Position numbers and translations under genes: made by a program. A DNA stretch of 64,000 nt from Lachnospiraceae bacterium. Its GTDB lineage: Bacteria > Bacillota > Clostridia > Lachnospirales > Lachnospiraceae. Below, piece by piece: positions 53,845 through 63,071 of this stretch. Within the stretch, counting starts at the first letter, position 1. Every line of letters starts with the position of its first letter. Where the stretch lies: the NCBI GenBank assembly GCA_017387565.1, contig JAFOEY010000006.1, positions 1 through 64,000 of the forward strand, given 5' to 3'. The notes beneath the pieces were generated by a model. It saw only the letters and a list, made by a program, of their open reading frames with translations. It was not told the origin of the DNA and ran no database searches.

Positions 53845-55152
53845 ATGCGAATGTATGACCTGATTATGAAAAAAAGAAATGGTGGTACTTTGACAAAGGA
53901 AGAACTCCGTTTTATGATCAGCCATTATACTGACGGACTTATCCCGGATTATCAGATGTCTGCCATGATGATGGCGATTTTTTTTCAAGGAATGAATGAA
54001 GAAGAAACCTTACAGCTGACGATGGCTATGGCAGAAAGTGGTGATATGCTGGATTTGTCCGATATTGTTGGCATTAAAGTAGATAAGCATAGCACCGGTG
54101 GAGTTGGCGACAAAACATCGCTTGCATTGACTCCAATGGTTGCTGCGTGTGGAATTCCCGTAGCTAAAATGAGCGGAAGAGGACTTGGACATACCGGTGG
54201 AACAATTGATAAACTGGAAAGCTTTCCCGGATTTTCTACATCGATTTCAACAGAACAGTTTAAAAAGCAGGTCAATGAAATCGGACTTGCAATTATGGGA
54301 CAGACAAAAGATCTTGCTCCGGCTGATAAAAAACTATATGCTTTACGTGATGTTACGGCAACGGTGGACAATATTTCACTAATAGCCAGCTCCATTATGA
54401 GCAAAAAACTGGCATCAGGTGCAGATGCCATAGTTCTGGATGTCAAAACAGGAAGCGGTGCATTTATGAAAAAAGAAGCAGATTCTTTTGCTTTAGCTAA
54501 AGAAATGGTTAAAATCGGAAATGGAGCCGGTCGTAAAACCTGTGCTGTGATTTCAGATATGGATCAACCTTTAGGAAATGCTGTCGGTAATATGATTGAG
54601 GTTCGTGAAGCCATTGATACTCTGATGGGAAAAGGACCGGATGATTTCGTAGAATTATGTTTGACACTCGGTGCCGAGATGGTAGTTGCAGGCAAAAAAG
54701 CTTCGGATTCGGATGCGGCGAAAGAAATGCTTTTACAAAAAATCCAATCAGGAGAAGCACTTGATAAGCTGGCTTGTTTTGTTAAAGCTCAGGGCGGAGA
54801 TCCCAGATATGTTTATGAACCGGACCGTTTTGTTTACGGAAACATAACAGAATCTGTTTTTGCGCAACAAGAAGGCTTTGTTTCTCATATTGATTGTGAT
54901 GAAATCGGTATTTGTTCTCTTCTTTTAGGTGGCGGACGTGAAACCAAAGAGAGTGAAATTGATTTATCTGTAGGGCTGTATCTCCATAAAAAGGTTGGAG
55001 ATTATGTGAAAAGAAATGAACCTGTTGCAACATTTTATGCATCTGATGTAAAAAAACTGAATGCTGCAAAAGAAAGATTTCAAAATGCGTTTCATATCAG
55101 TGACAGTAAACCTTCTTTATCCAAGCTCATTAAAGGTATTATTTATGAATAA
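53845..55152 (+). CDS. pdp: Pyrimidine-nucleoside (thymidine) phosphorylase
   Basis: Splits uridine, thymidine or deoxyuridine with phosphate for nucleoside salvage. 435 residues. Family signatures: MYDLIMKKRNGGTLTKEELR, VDKHSTGGVGDKTSLALTP, KMSGRGLGHTGGTIDKLESF and LDVKTGSGAFMKK. The C-terminal domain (VGDYVKRNEPVATFYA) is of the biotinyl-like type found in this enzyme. AGGAGG is upstream. deoA is an alternative name. Confidence 0.95.
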   Translation: MRMYDLIMKKRNGGTLTKEELRFMISHYTDGLIPDYQMSAMMMAIFFQGMNEEETLQLTMAMAESGDMLDLSDIVGIKVDKHSTGGVGDKTSLALTPMVAACGIPVAKMSGRGLGHTGGTIDKLESFPGFSTSISTEQFKKQVNEIGLAIMGQTKDLAPADKKLYALRDVTATVDNISLIASSIMSKKLASGADAIVLDVKTGSGAFMKKEADSFALAKEMVKIGNGAGRKTCAVISDMDQPLGNAVGNMIEVREAIDTLMGKGPDDFVELCLTLGAEMVVAGKKASDSDAAKEMLLQKIQSGEALDKLACFVKAQGGDPRYVYEPDRFVYGNITESVFAQQEGFVSHIDCDEIGICSLLLGGGRETKESEIDLSVGLYLHKKVGDYVKRNEPVATFYASDVKKLNAAKERFQNAFHISDSKPSLSKLIKGIIYE

Positions 55153-55169
55153 ATGTCATATGATGTATC

Positions 55170-55472
55170 ATGAGCAGATTATTTCATAATAAAATCAACC
55201 TGATAGAAAAAGCCAAGGTTCAGGCAACTGATCGTTTGAAAATTCCCCGCGAGCTGGTCTTTGGAGAGTGTATCCTGACACTACATGGTAACCATGAAGT
55301 ATTTATTGAAAATTATAAAGGAATTCTGGAATGTAATGATGAATTTATATGGATTTCAGCCAAAGAACTCCGTATCTGTATTGAAGGACGAATGCTTTGT
55401 GTGGATTATTACAACAATGATGAAATGAAAGTAATCGGTACAATTAATCAAATTTCATTTATGGAGTCCTAA
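55170..55472 (+). CDS. yqfC: YabP/YqfC-family sporulation protein
   Basis: 100 residues with the YabP fold, from LIEKAKVQATDRLKIPREL to GTINQISFMES. LTLHGNHEVFIENYKGILEC is the family core. In Bacillus yqfC is a mother-cell sporulation gene just before yqfD, as here. Its ATG lies 18 bases after pdp. The promoter signal (sigma-E type) is not recognisable in this gap. Confidence 0.9.
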   Translation: MSRLFHNKINLIEKAKVQATDRLKIPRELVFGECILTLHGNHEVFIENYKGILECNDEFIWISAKELRICIEGRMLCVDYYNNDEMKVIGTINQISFMES

Positions 55473-55473
55473 T

Positions 55474-56685
55474 ATGCTTTCTTTTTTCAGATATTTGAAA
55501 GGGTATGTTTTCGTATATTTATATGGATTTTCACCTGAACGATTTTTGAATTTGTGTAATAACCACCACATAAAAATATGGAAAGTTGAACCATATGAGC
55601 AAGGTTATCAATTTAATATTTTTGTTTCCGACCTATTCCGGATAAAAGATTTTTTAAGAAAAACAAAAACGAAGGTAGTAATCAGAAAAAAACTGGGACT
55701 GCCTTTTTTATTATATCGATATCGTAAAAGAAAGATATTTTTTCTTTGTCTTGCACTCTGTGCATTTTCTCTTTTTCTGACTACACGATTTCTATGGTCA
55801 TTTGAGATATCGGGAAACAGAACACTGACCAAAGATATATATATGGATTTCTTGAAAAATGAAAATATATTTTATGGAACTCCAATACATGATATCAATA
55901 CATCTGAACTGGAAAAACAACTGAGAAATCAATATGATTATATTACATGGGCATCTTTTCAGGTAAATGGTACACGTTTGGTTTTAACGGTAAAAGAAAA
56001 TTCCGGTATTATCAGCGAAGCTGGAAAAAATACAGAAAGCAGTTGTGATATTTGTGCATCAGTAAGCGGTGTTATAACAAAAATGGTTACGAGGACAGGT
56101 ACACCATTGGTGGGCGTCGGAAGTATTGTTTCATCCGGAGATATTTTGATTTCAGGTTTGATTCCTGTGTACAATGATGATGAAACCATAAAAACCATTC
56201 ATAAGACAAAGGCAGACGGGGATATTGTTATTGAATCTAATTTGGAATACAAGGATGAACAGTTGTTTCGTGTAAATCACAAATTGTATACCGGAAGAGA
56301 ATCCAGAAAACTTATTTTAGCGTATAAAGATCATGAATTTCATATTCAATTACCGGAAGAATATGAAAAGTATGATATTATGTCCCAAAATAAAATAATT
56401 TCTTTTGAAACTTATCAATATGTTCCAATATATTTGGGATATGAACGTTTTATGGAATATACCAACACAGAGGAAATATTAAATAAAGATATGGCTTTGT
56501 GCCGTATTAATGACAGATTTTTGGATTTTTGTAAAACTTTAAATCAAAAAGGTATTCAAATAATAAAAAAAGATGTTAAAATAAATTATAAAAAAGATCG
56601 GGTAGAAGTTTTGATTAATCTGACTGTCAGACAGTCAGACGGAATCATGATGCCTATTTCAAATGTCACAGAATCAGGAGAATAA
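55474..56685 (+). CDS. yqfD: Sporulation protein YqfD
   Basis: 403 residues with one membrane helix (about 90-108, IFFLCLALCAFSLFLTTRFL) and an extracytoplasmic C-terminal domain. Motifs such as WSFEISGNRTLTKDIYMDFL, VNGTRLVLTVKE and VKINYKKDRVEVLINLTV fit YqfD. It is required for normal sporulation in Bacillus, though its biochemical role is unclear. It starts one base after yqfC stops. Confidence 0.92.
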   Translation: MLSFFRYLKGYVFVYLYGFSPERFLNLCNNHHIKIWKVEPYEQGYQFNIFVSDLFRIKDFLRKTKTKVVIRKKLGLPFLLYRYRKRKIFFLCLALCAFSLFLTTRFLWSFEISGNRTLTKDIYMDFLKNENIFYGTPIHDINTSELEKQLRNQYDYITWASFQVNGTRLVLTVKENSGIISEAGKNTESSCDICASVSGVITKMVTRTGTPLVGVGSIVSSGDILISGLIPVYNDDETIKTIHKTKADGDIVIESNLEYKDEQLFRVNHKLYTGRESRKLILAYKDHEFHIQLPEEYEKYDIMSQNKIISFETYQYVPIYLGYERFMEYTNTEEILNKDMALCRINDRFLDFCKTLNQKGIQIIKKDVKINYKKDRVEVLINLTVRQSDGIMMPISNVTESGE

Positions 56686-56687
56686 AT

Positions 56688-57686
56688 TTGACAGACTATA
56701 CAATGCTTTTAGACATCGATCAAAGATCCATGCAGAAATTGTTTGGGACAAATGATTCCTACATTCGTAAAGTAGAAGATGAATTCCATGTTTCGGTTAT
56801 TAACAGAGACGGAGCTCTTAAGATTACCGGAGAAAAAGCATCCGTTAAAAAAGTATATCGACTATTACAGGAATTATTGGAAATATCCTCTAAAGGGACC
56901 GAAATTGAGGAACAGAGTGTAAATTATGCGGTAATGATGAGTAAAGACAATGAAGATGATGGTCTTTTAACCATGGATGAAGATTTCATTTGCCATACAA
57001 TCAGTAATAAGCCAGTTATGCCTAAAACAATTGGGCAAAAAAAATACGTTAGGGCAATGAAAGATAATATGATTGTCTTTGGACTGGGCCCTGCAGGTAC
57101 TGGTAAAACCTTTTTAGCGATGGCAATGGCGATTACAGCTTTTAAAAATAACGAAGTCGGACGTATCATTCTGACAAGACCTGCTATAGAAGCCGGTGAA
57201 AAACTTGGTTTTTTACCGGGAGATTTACAGAGTAAAATAGATCCCTATCTTAGGCCTTTATATGATGCACTTTATCAGATTATGGGAGCTGAGAGTTTTC
57301 AGAAAAATATGGAAAAAGGTTTAATAGAAGTAGCACCTTTAGCATATATGAGAGGTCGAACCTTAGATAATGCATATATTATTCTGGATGAGGCTCAGAA
57401 TACAACTGAATCGCAAATGAAAATGTTTTTAACACGTATTGGTTTTGGTTCAAAAGTCGTAATTACAGGAGACAGTTCCCAGAAAGATCTGACTGTCGGT
57501 ACAAAATCAGGTCTTGATGTTGCCGTAAAGGTATTATCGGGTGTTGATGGCATTGCATTTTGCAATTTAACCAGTAAAGATGTTGTAAGACATCCTCTTG
57601 TTCAGAAAATTGTAAAAGCATATGAAGATTATGAAACAAGACAAAAAAATTTCAGTCAAAGGAATCGTAATACACGAAAGAAATGA
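56688..57686 (+). CDS. phoH: PhoH-family ATPase
   Basis: 332 residues with a KH-like N-terminal part (about 1-85) and a PhoH P-loop domain. Walker A is GLGPAGTGKTFLAMAMA, and LTRPAIEAGEKLGFLPGDLQ and YIILDEAQNTTESQMKMFLT are diagnostic. The start is TTG 56688 with AGGAG seven bases upstream. It may act in RNA handling with YbeY, its neighbour. It overlaps the next gene by four bases (ATGATG). Confidence 0.93.
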   Translation: MTDYTMLLDIDQRSMQKLFGTNDSYIRKVEDEFHVSVINRDGALKITGEKASVKKVYRLLQELLEISSKGTEIEEQSVNYAVMMSKDNEDDGLLTMDEDFICHTISNKPVMPKTIGQKKYVRAMKDNMIVFGLGPAGTGKTFLAMAMAITAFKNNEVGRIILTRPAIEAGEKLGFLPGDLQSKIDPYLRPLYDALYQIMGAESFQKNMEKGLIEVAPLAYMRGRTLDNAYIILDEAQNTTESQMKMFLTRIGFGSKVVITGDSSQKDLTVGTKSGLDVAVKVLSGVDGIAFCNLTSKDVVRHPLVQKIVKAYEDYETRQKNFSQRNRNTRKK

Positions 57687-58783
57687 TGAATATAGCAGCA
57701 ATCATTAAATATATTATACTTTTAATTTTAATTATTTTTATTATATGTATCGGATTTTATTTTAGCCGGAAATATCTATTATTTTTTAAATGGAATCAGG
57801 GACATGAAAAAAGAATTCTGCTTCTTTATTTTGTAGGTCTGTCCCTTTGTTTTTTGCATGCAGTTATTCCGTTTTATGCATTTCCTTTTGGATTTCTGGC
57901 TGTTTTTCTTGTTGTCTTTTCCAATTCGTTTTTTGGTTTTCTGATGTATGTATCTTATCTGTGTTTGTGTAATTTCTTTTTTGCATGGTCTATGGAAGAA
58001 TTTGTAGTTTTGCTTCTAGCCGGTGCGCTTGGCAGCATTTTATTTTCTTCGTTAAATAAAGAGTTTCGTTATACCGGTGCTTTATATAGTTATCTGATTA
58101 CGGATTTTGCACTTTATTTTATTGTTTATCTGTCTGATGCAAACAATTGTATGGCCGGAGATTTTATTTTGTATTCTGCAATCAGAATCTTTGTATCATT
58201 TTTCTTGTTGATAATTTTAATGAAAATTTTAAATGATTATTTCATTTGTAAAAATGATATCTTTTATTCTTCCATAAGTGATCCGGATCATGAACTTCTT
58301 ATTAGTTTAAAATATATAAACGAGGACGCGTATTATCACGCTGTTCATACTGCTTATCTGTCTGATAAGGCAGCACGCATGATCAAGGCTAATTCTTCTT
58401 TGGCAAAAGCATTAGGATATTATCACAGAATTGGTCTCTTGCAGGGAGAAGACAGTATCCAAAATACTCTGACAGTAGCCGCAACATATCATTTCCCGGA
58501 AGAATTGCAAAATGCAATGCAGGAATTTGGAATTAAAAATACCAAATATGTTTCAAAAGAAGCGGCCATTGTCCAAATCTGTGATGCATTGGTTTCTTCT
58601 ATTACATATTTATTTCAAAAAAATCTTAATTCTAATTTGAATTTTGAAAAGATTATTGATGTTATCATTAGTAAAAAACTGGATTGTGATGATCTGGCTA
58701 ACTGTGATTTGACATTAAGTGAATTATCCCGGATAAAAAAAGGATTGGTTGAGGAGAAATTATATTATGACTTTTTACGTTGA
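57683..58783 (+). CDS. Degenerate PgpH-like membrane HD protein
   Basis: 366 residues in the place where Bacillus has yqfF/pgpH, a c-di-AMP phosphodiesterase. About seven membrane helices (from IIKYIILLILIIFIICIG) lead to a cytosolic HD-like domain. The large extracytoplasmic domain of PgpH is absent. The HD motif itself reads YYHRIGLL instead of YYHDIGKL, so the Asp is lost. The HHG ligand region is also missing (NAMQEFG). First His (YYHAVHTAYLSDKAARMI) and the last Asp (QICDALVSS) remain. It is probably not a phosphodiesterase, perhaps a sensor. The ORF is otherwise intact and coupled to phoH and ybeY. Confidence 0.75.
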   Translation: MMNIAAIIKYIILLILIIFIICIGFYFSRKYLLFFKWNQGHEKRILLLYFVGLSLCFLHAVIPFYAFPFGFLAVFLVVFSNSFFGFLMYVSYLCLCNFFFAWSMEEFVVLLLAGALGSILFSSLNKEFRYTGALYSYLITDFALYFIVYLSDANNCMAGDFILYSAIRIFVSFFLLIILMKILNDYFICKNDIFYSSISDPDHELLISLKYINEDAYYHAVHTAYLSDKAARMIKANSSLAKALGYYHRIGLLQGEDSIQNTLTVAATYHFPEELQNAMQEFGIKNTKYVSKEAAIVQICDALVSSITYLFQKNLNSNLNFEKIIDVIISKKLDCDDLANCDLTLSELSRIKKGLVEEKLYYDFLR

Positions 58784-59264
58784 AAATGAAATAAATGCCG
58801 AATATCCTTTTGATATTGAAAAAACAATTGAGTCGGCTGTCAGGACAACATTAAAACATGAACAATGCCAATACGATGCTGAGATTAATGTTTTAATTAC
58901 AGATGCTGAAAAAATGAGAGAATACAATTTATGTCACAGAGGAATTGATTCAACTACGGATGTTTTATCTTTTCCTGCTGTGGATTATATCCGTCCGGCA
59001 GATTTTACAATTGCACAAGAAGATAAAAACAGTTATTTTAATCCCGAAACCAATGAATTGATGTTAGGCGATATTATATTATGTCATGACAAAATCTTAT
59101 CTCAGGCAAATGATTATGGTCACAGTATTTTAAGAGAATTTACCTTTTTGATTGTTCATAGTATGCTTCATCTATTGGGATATGATCATATGAACGAAGA
59201 AGATGAAAAACTGATGTTTTTACATCAAAATCAAATTATGAATGAACTGGGAATTACCAGATAG
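58767..59264 (+). CDS. ybeY: Endoribonuclease/rRNA maturation factor YbeY
   Basis: 165 residues. The zinc site HSMLHLLGYDHMNEEDEKLM holds the H3xH5xH motif, and NLCHRGIDSTTDVLSFP is the second signature. It processes the 16S rRNA 3' end and takes part in ribosome quality control. I start at ATG 58767 (MTFYVENEIN), with GGAG ten bases upstream; the longer start at 58749 lies in the previous gene. It overlaps the PgpH-like gene by 17 bases. The usual dgkA, cdd and era genes do not follow. Confidence 0.94.
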   Translation: MTFYVENEINAEYPFDIEKTIESAVRTTLKHEQCQYDAEINVLITDAEKMREYNLCHRGIDSTTDVLSFPAVDYIRPADFTIAQEDKNSYFNPETNELMLGDIILCHDKILSQANDYGHSILREFTFLIVHSMLHLLGYDHMNEEDEKLMFLHQNQIMNELGITR

Positions 59265-59290
59265 TACCTTTTTTATAACGGAGGAATAAA

Positions 59291-60934
59291 ATGTCCAAAA
59301 GAAAAAAACATATAAAACAAAATTTTATATTTAAAGATCCGGTTACTATTCTGGTTTTACTTGTTATATATATTTGTTCGCTCTTTTCCGTCTTATATCT
59401 GAATAATATTGTAGATTTATTTGGAATGGGACTTTTTATATCCTGTTTTACTCTGTGTAGTATTCCTGTTCTCATTATGGCATTGTCACTTTATTCGACG
59501 GCAAAAAAAGCTGTTTCATCGAGACATTCCAAAGGACAGACAAGAAATGCCTTGCAATGGGCAAAAGTATCTGCTTTTGGTGCTTTTTGTATTGGTTTTC
59601 TTATGGCTGTTATATTATTCGCTTGCCGTGTTTTTCTCTGTAATTTATTAAAAATAAATTCACTGGGAAATTTGATTTTTCTGTTTTTAGCACTTTCTTT
59701 ACCTTTTTTATTTTTTGACAGTATCATGTCCGGCTCATTTATCGGATTGGGCTTTCGTATGCCATTACAATCTGCGATTGTCATTTTTACCATATCCTCT
59801 TTGTTGTTTGGATTTTTGTTTTCTTTTCTTTTAGGAAAAGGCGGCTATATAAATAGTGCATTACTGCATAATCCATATATTATCAATGCTTTTTATGGAG
59901 CAGGCATGTCGGTTGGTATTATTTTTGGCTGCCTGATTAGCTCTGTATGGCTTCTTTTGTTACACAAATCTTTTTGTGACAGTATAAAAAATGGTACTAT
60001 TGAAGCCTATGGAAAAAATAGCGAAAAAGTATCTGAACAACTTCGTTCATTTATTATATCTCTGGGCTATCCGATTATAAAATATGTCATATTGTTATGT
60101 CCTTTTATATTGACTGTATTTTTTACATGTTTCAAAAATGAATCGGTTGAATATTTGGATTTATTGCACCCTGTGAATTATTTTGCAATTCAGTTTATAC
60201 AGATTATCCTTCATTTTTTCATTCCGCTTTATTTTTCCAGACTTTTGGCGGTGCATTCTGAAGATGCACTGAAAAAATCAATGGCAAAACAGGACCGGTA
60301 TCACGGTGGCATGCGACTGCTTGCAAGTGTAAAACAGTTTATCTGCTTTATTTTGCCTATAATTGCTACAGTTGCATTCTGTACTGCAGATATAACAGAA
60401 AAAATAATTGGAAAGTCTATTCCTGATATATCATTTTGGCTTCTGTTTATGATTACTTTTTTAGCATTATCACAACTTTTTCAATCTTTCTTACAGGGAT
60501 TCGAAAAAGGACAATTACATTTATTCAGTACATTAATCGGTCTTGTAGGTATATTTGTATATTTCAATTTTGTTATAAAAGATTCCATCAATGCGAGTGA
60601 TCCCATTATTGCACTTACCATTGGGTTTGCATTGATTTGTCTTACTGACTTTTTATTTTTACATAAGTATTTTGTTTACAAAAAGCAACTTTTAAGACAT
60701 ATTGGTTTTCCGCTCATTGCATTTATTGCCTTCGCCGGTGTGTATTTTTTAACCTTATTTTTGAAAAATAATATCGGCATCTTACTTAGTGTGATGATAG
60801 CTTTTTTACTTGCCTGTCTGGTACAATCTTTAGTTCTGGTTCTATCCGGTTCTGTCAAAGAGCATGAATTAAACGATTTGCCGCAAAAGAAGCTTTTATT
60901 ATTACTTGGAAAAATAACCGGAACTTATGAATAA
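59291..60934 (+). CDS. MATE/MurJ-superfamily membrane protein (SpoVB-like)
   Basis: 547 residues with about fourteen membrane helices and a basic N-terminus (MSKRKKHIKQNFIF). It resembles polysaccharide-export and SpoVB/MurJ-type lipid flippases rather than drug MATE pumps. Segments include FLMAVILFACRVFL, LFMITFLALSQLFQSFLQGF and the C-terminal LLSVMIAFLLACLVQSLVLV. The substrate is unknown; lipid-linked wall precursor export is plausible next to sporulation genes. GGAGG precedes the ATG. Confidence 0.75.
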   Translation: MSKRKKHIKQNFIFKDPVTILVLLVIYICSLFSVLYLNNIVDLFGMGLFISCFTLCSIPVLIMALSLYSTAKKAVSSRHSKGQTRNALQWAKVSAFGAFCIGFLMAVILFACRVFLCNLLKINSLGNLIFLFLALSLPFLFFDSIMSGSFIGLGFRMPLQSAIVIFTISSLLFGFLFSFLLGKGGYINSALLHNPYIINAFYGAGMSVGIIFGCLISSVWLLLLHKSFCDSIKNGTIEAYGKNSEKVSEQLRSFIISLGYPIIKYVILLCPFILTVFFTCFKNESVEYLDLLHPVNYFAIQFIQIILHFFIPLYFSRLLAVHSEDALKKSMAKQDRYHGGMRLLASVKQFICFILPIIATVAFCTADITEKIIGKSIPDISFWLLFMITFLALSQLFQSFLQGFEKGQLHLFSTLIGLVGIFVYFNFVIKDSINASDPIIALTIGFALICLTDFLFLHKYFVYKKQLLRHIGFPLIAFIAFAGVYFLTLFLKNNIGILLSVMIAFLLACLVQSLVLVLSGSVKEHELNDLPQKKLLLLLGKITGTYE

Positions 60935-60985
60935 ACTGTATATTTAAAAGAAAACTGCTGATACTGATAAAAAGGAGTCATTTTT

Positions 60986-61762
60986 ATGAAACTATTTTAT
61001 CGTATCAGCATTTTTTGTGCTTTTATTATGTTGTCCAGCTTTCTTACATGGGCAATTACAAGTCATTTTTATAATAGCCGAAATAAAGAATTTGTTCAAA
61101 ATGAGAATGACAGTAACAATTTAATTACAGTGACACAGTCTCAGGCACGTACAACCTGTGATACGGAATATATTATGATTGAACAAAATCTAAACAATGA
61201 CAGTTACGATACTCTTCTGGAAAAAATACCGGATCAATACATTGATAAAACCAGAGAACAATTAGTAGACATATTAAAACATGAAGAACAGGCCCCGGTG
61301 CTTTCCGAAAGAGTAAAAGGCATTTGTCATATTCAGTTATCAACTTTTTCGCCGGAACGGATTGTGGTTATTCGTCAGTATAATTTAGATAAAAATAAAA
61401 AAGATTATCAAAATTATGAAAATGATATAGAAGCAAGGAATTATTCCGATGAAAACGATGATATAAATGAAAACAATGATGAAAACGGTGATATAGATGA
61501 AAACGGTGACATAGATGAAAACAGCGAGAATTATGCTAGAGACACTTCAGACAGATCAGAAGAAGAGGGGAATGAAGGATTTTATTTAATTGCTTATGAT
61601 GATGTAGTGTATGTTTATCAAAGTGATATGAAGCATGTCTATCTGGTTACCAATATTTCCATCCATGATTTGCCGGAACAGGTTACACAGGAAATCATGG
61701 ATAAAAAATATATAAAAGACGAAGCTGAACTCTACAATTTCCTTGAGTCTTATTCGAGTTAG
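60986..61762 (+). CDS. BofC-like secreted or anchored protein with acidic repeats
   Basis: 258 residues. One N-terminal membrane segment (FYRISIFCAFIMLSSFLTWA) is followed by an outside domain. An acidic low-complexity insert at about 152-185 contains the six-residue unit DENGDI in near-exact repeats, encoded by an 18-base repeat around 61450-61530. The C-terminus, YLIAYDDVVYVYQSDMKHVY to LPEQVTQEIMDKKYIKDEAE, resembles BofC C-terminal-like domains of Clostridia. BofC regulates spore protease SpoIVB in Bacillus, but the role here is inference. AAGGAG precedes the ATG. Confidence 0.65.
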   Translation: MKLFYRISIFCAFIMLSSFLTWAITSHFYNSRNKEFVQNENDSNNLITVTQSQARTTCDTEYIMIEQNLNNDSYDTLLEKIPDQYIDKTREQLVDILKHEEQAPVLSERVKGICHIQLSTFSPERIVVIRQYNLDKNKKDYQNYENDIEARNYSDENDDINENNDENGDIDENGDIDENSENYARDTSDRSEEEGNEGFYLIAYDDVVYVYQSDMKHVYLVTNISIHDLPEQVTQEIMDKKYIKDEAELYNFLESYSS

Positions 61763-61800
61763 TTGTATAATTTAAATATCTATGCGAAGAGGAAAATTGT

Positions 61801-63045
61801 ATGAAAAAGAGAGTACTGGTTATTGGTGGTGGCGCCTCCGGTATTGTAGCTGCAATCATTGCTGCACGCCATGGAGCGACCGTTTCCATTTTAGAACATC
61901 AGGATAAAATCGGTAAAAAATTATTACTGACAGGAAACGGTAAATGCAATTTAACCAATTTAAGATTAGGTTTATCCAATTATGTTACTACTAATCAAGA
62001 GGATAAGGATTTTATCAATCATGCTCTGAATGCATATTCACCACAACAAGTGATATCTTTTTTCCATTCCATAGGTCTTCGGACGACTGTTTTACGGGAT
62101 AGCTATGTTTATCCCGAAACGGAGGCTTCGGCTAGTGTTGTCAGTGTATTATTACGTGAACTACAAAAACTTCATGTTGAAATTTTGACAAACCAGCATG
62201 TATCTTCCTTAAGCAAAAAAGATAAACGCATTTGTATTATATCCAATAAACAAACATTTTTTGCAGATTCGGTTATTGTTGCCTGCGGAGGAAAGTCTTA
62301 TCCCAAAACAGGTTCTGACGGTTCCGGCTTTGATATATTAAGACATATGCATTTACAGTATGTGGAGCCATATCCGGCTCTGACATCGCTTATATGCAAT
62401 CACAAAGGTTGTAAAATTCTATCCGGAATGAGAAATCAGGCTGGTGTTTCAATCCTTGATTCCAAGCACTCTGTGATAGCAGGCGATCAAGGGCAAATTC
62501 AATTTACGGATTATGGGATTTCAGGAATTCCGGTTTTCCAGGTTAGCTCCAAAATATATCCATATCTTTTGAAGCATAATCATGCACGCCTTACTGATTT
62601 AACAGCAAGGATTGATTTGTTTCCGTATGAGGAAGAAGAAAAACTCTTTTTGCAGTTAGACAGGCAGTTAAACGATTACCATTCCTTTTCATTTGAAGAG
62701 GCCCTGAGTGGCTTTCTGCATAAAAAATGGATCCAGTTTTTTTCGAGCCAATATAGCCTTTCAAATAAAACAGGTAAAGAAATCAAGAAATCAACCATAA
62801 AACAGTTAGCACATGATATGAAAAACCTTGATTTTCCAATTAAGGAACTGAAGGGCTTTGACTTTTGTCAGGTTACGGGCGGTGGATTAGAGTTATCTGA
62901 GCTTAACCATAATTTTGAATTAAAAAGATACCCTTCCGTTTTTGTTACCGGAGAATTATTAAATATAACAGGAGATTGTGGCGGTTACAATCTTCACTGG
63001 GCTTTTTTAAGCGGTATGATTGCCGGAGAAAAAGCCGCAGATTAG
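61801..63045 (+). CDS. HI0933/YhiN-family FAD-dependent oxidoreductase
   Basis: 414 residues. The FAD-binding start is RVLVIGGGASGIVAAIIAAR, with KIGKKLLLTGNGKCNLTN as the family signature. VIVACGGKSYPKTGSDGSGF and GELLNITGDCGGYNLHWAFL, at the C-terminus, are equally typical. The natural substrate is unknown for most members (some are called aminoacetone oxidase). GAAGAGGA precedes the ATG. A second flavoprotein begins 26 bases later. Confidence 0.93.
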   Translation: MKKRVLVIGGGASGIVAAIIAARHGATVSILEHQDKIGKKLLLTGNGKCNLTNLRLGLSNYVTTNQEDKDFINHALNAYSPQQVISFFHSIGLRTTVLRDSYVYPETEASASVVSVLLRELQKLHVEILTNQHVSSLSKKDKRICIISNKQTFFADSVIVACGGKSYPKTGSDGSGFDILRHMHLQYVEPYPALTSLICNHKGCKILSGMRNQAGVSILDSKHSVIAGDQGQIQFTDYGISGIPVFQVSSKIYPYLLKHNHARLTDLTARIDLFPYEEEEKLFLQLDRQLNDYHSFSFEEALSGFLHKKWIQFFSSQYSLSNKTGKEIKKSTIKQLAHDMKNLDFPIKELKGFDFCQVTGGGLELSELNHNFELKRYPSVFVTGELLNITGDCGGYNLHWAFLSGMIAGEKAAD

Positions 63046-63071
63046 CATGATAATAGTAGGATAAATTATTT

